A stretch of DNA of 16,001 nucleotides from Deltaproteobacteria bacterium. GTDB lineage: Bacteria > Desulfobacterota > Desulfobacteria > Desulfobacterales > JAABPS01. The stretch's first letter is position 1; each line of letters opens with the position of its first letter. The stretch covers positions 1-16,001 of the forward strand of contig JAFDFT010000010.1 in assembly GCA_019309685.1 (NCBI GenBank), given 5' to 3'. This document shows positions 15,147 through 16,001 of this stretch, piece by piece. Below the pieces are notes generated by a model, which worked only from the letters and a program-made list of their open reading frames with translations, had not been told where the DNA came from and did not search any database. A program made the position numbers and the translations under genes.

Positions 15147-15731
15147 CTTTTCTGTTACACTGGAAAGGTACTGATCTATAAATTTATCTTTATCTTTTTC
15201 GTTGATTTCGTTGGGGAGATTTTTTACTGCCAGTTCCATGGCCGCGTCCACGAGTTCTGAGCGAAGCGTGTTTTTCGCCCGAACAATATTATTTTCTATT
15301 TTTTGCCTGGCTTTATCGATCATGGCTTCACTTTGTTTTTTGGCACTATCGATAAGCTCCATCTTTTTCTTCTCGCCCTGATCAACCATGCGCTGTTTTA
15401 TTTTTTTAAAGCGGACTTCACTTTCATCTAGATCATTTTTAGCTGATTTTATTTTCTTTAACCATTCTTTCTTTTCATCTTCAATCCGCCTAATCTCACG
15501 GGCGATTTCAAGCCTTCGGTTCTCCAAAAAATCTTTTAAAGGATTTTTCGCGAATTTTATAAACAAAATCACAAGAATGATGAAATTAAAAATCATCATC
15601 CCTGTATCATAGGTGGACCGCCAGCCGCCAGATCCATCTGACGCGTAAGCATCATTGCCAGAATATATAAAGATGGCCATACATAAAACAACAAACATGC
15701 AACATCTTATTCTTTTGTTACCTTTATTCAT
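15144..15731 (-). CDS. atpF: F-type ATP synthase subunit b
   Basis: A 195-residue stator subunit that ties the F1 head to subunit a in the F0 membrane sector. It begins with a signal-like hydrophobic stretch (residues 11-31, ending near AYASDG), as in many delta-proteobacterial b subunits. A membrane helix follows (about 43-60, IFNFIILVILFIKFAKNP). The rest is a long, highly charged helix (about 62-175) of the coiled-coil type needed for b dimers. The C-terminus (ELAVKNLPNEINEKDKDK, then FIDQYLSSVTEK) resembles the delta-binding end of the family. The ATG overlaps the TGA of the upstream b-type gene by ATGA, so translation is coupled. The stop codon lies in the end of a MITE-like element, and no delta or alpha gene follows. 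Confidence 0.88.
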   Translation of the reverse strand: MNKGNKRIRCCMFVVLCMAIFIYSGNDAYASDGSGGWRSTYDTGMMIFNFIILVILFIKFAKNPLKDFLENRRLEIAREIRRIEDEKKEWLKKIKSAKNDLDESEVRFKKIKQRMVDQGEKKKMELIDSAKKQSEAMIDKARQKIENNIVRAKNTLRSELVDAAMELAVKNLPNEINEKDKDKFIDQYLSSVTEK

Positions 15732-16001
15732 GAGGCCAGTCTCCGTTCCAAAATTTTTTCCATAATCGTAACAGATAACATTTCGAATTCGTTTTTTATC
15801 TGTTTGCGTGCGTCTTCGATTTGGTCCTTGATCTGATTTTCAGCGGTTTTCTTAAATTTGGCGATTTCTTCCCGGCTGGTCTCTATTTCTTGGGTTGCCT
15901 GTTGTTTCCCAGAGTCCTCCAGTTTTTTTCTCATTTCCTGTGCCTCTTTTTTAATGGCCAGTTCACCTTTTTTAATCAGATTTGTAACATTTTGCAGCTC
16001 C
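15728..16001 (-). CDS. F-type ATP synthase b/b'-type subunit, 5' end outside window
   Basis: The frame is open to the window edge and ends at TGA 15728, so only the C-terminal 90 residues are seen. The internal Met at 15934 is not the start, because open codons (IKKGELAIKKEAQEM) continue upstream. The visible part is a charged heptad-like helix with AENQIKDQIEDARKQIKNEF and the ending MLSVTIMEKILERRLAS, a typical b/b' C-terminus. Together with the coupled atpF gene it suggests a heterodimeric b-b' stalk. The membrane segment is not in the window. An alternative is a longer coiled-coil protein, but context favours b'. Confidence 0.82.
   Translation of the reverse strand, partial: ELQNVTNLIKKGELAIKKEAQEMRKKLEDSGKQQATQEIETSREEIAKFKKTAENQIKDQIEDARKQIKNEFEMLSVTIMEKILERRLAS

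Noticed and set aside
15728..15934. ATP synthase b'-type gene starting at Met 15934
   Set aside because: The frame is open upstream to the window edge with b-like coiled-coil sequence, so this Met is internal.

Overview
The window is a bacterial chromosome segment with moderate-to-low GC and AT-rich intergenic gaps. Two b-type ATP synthase stator genes in tandem, a selenophosphate synthetase, a fatty-acyl-CoA ligase, an MCT/OFA-like carrier and many dispersed palindromic repeats suggest a Desulfobacterota (delta-proteobacterial, possibly sulfate-reducing) genome. That assignment is inference; there is no rRNA or other phylogenetic marker. No tRNA, rRNA or CRISPR array was seen.

Left part (1-4260, all minus strand). 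A tight operon, read right to left, encodes a HAD-type 5'(3')-deoxyribonucleotidase, a transglutaminase-like cysteine protein and a class I SAM methyltransferase. A palindromic repeat separates it from a second pair, a short-chain dehydrogenase/reductase followed by an SMP-30-type lactonase, which could make and then open a lactone. A 46-residue zinc-ribbon gene lies upstream of that pair.

Region 4261-4880 is a repeat and pseudogene zone. It holds an internally deleted, frameshifted relic of a four-helix-bundle (S23/IVP) gene enclosed by inverted repeats. One flank of this cassette recurs at 8754-8852. On the plus strand follows a PlsC-type acyltransferase (4881-5627).

Middle (5761-11292, all minus strand): an MFS carrier interrupted near its C-terminus by an in-frame TGA, an acyl-CoA ligase, a GNAT acetyltransferase, a lipoprotein alpha/beta hydrolase and selD. 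The SelD protein carries Phe where the family has its catalytic Cys or Sec.

Region 11293-12417 has no intact gene. It contains the C-terminal fragment of a RelE/ParE toxin cut by a 112-bp insertion-sequence-derived miniature element. The right end carries clpB on the plus strand, converging on two ATP synthase b-type genes. A 127-bp palindromic MITE-like element lies between them and touches the stop codon of the atpF-like gene. No delta or alpha subunit gene follows, so the stator genes seem separated from the usual F1 operon.

The best leads are the SelD substitution, the in-frame TGA of the transporter, the IVP cassette with its dispersed flank, and the broken ATP synthase operon.
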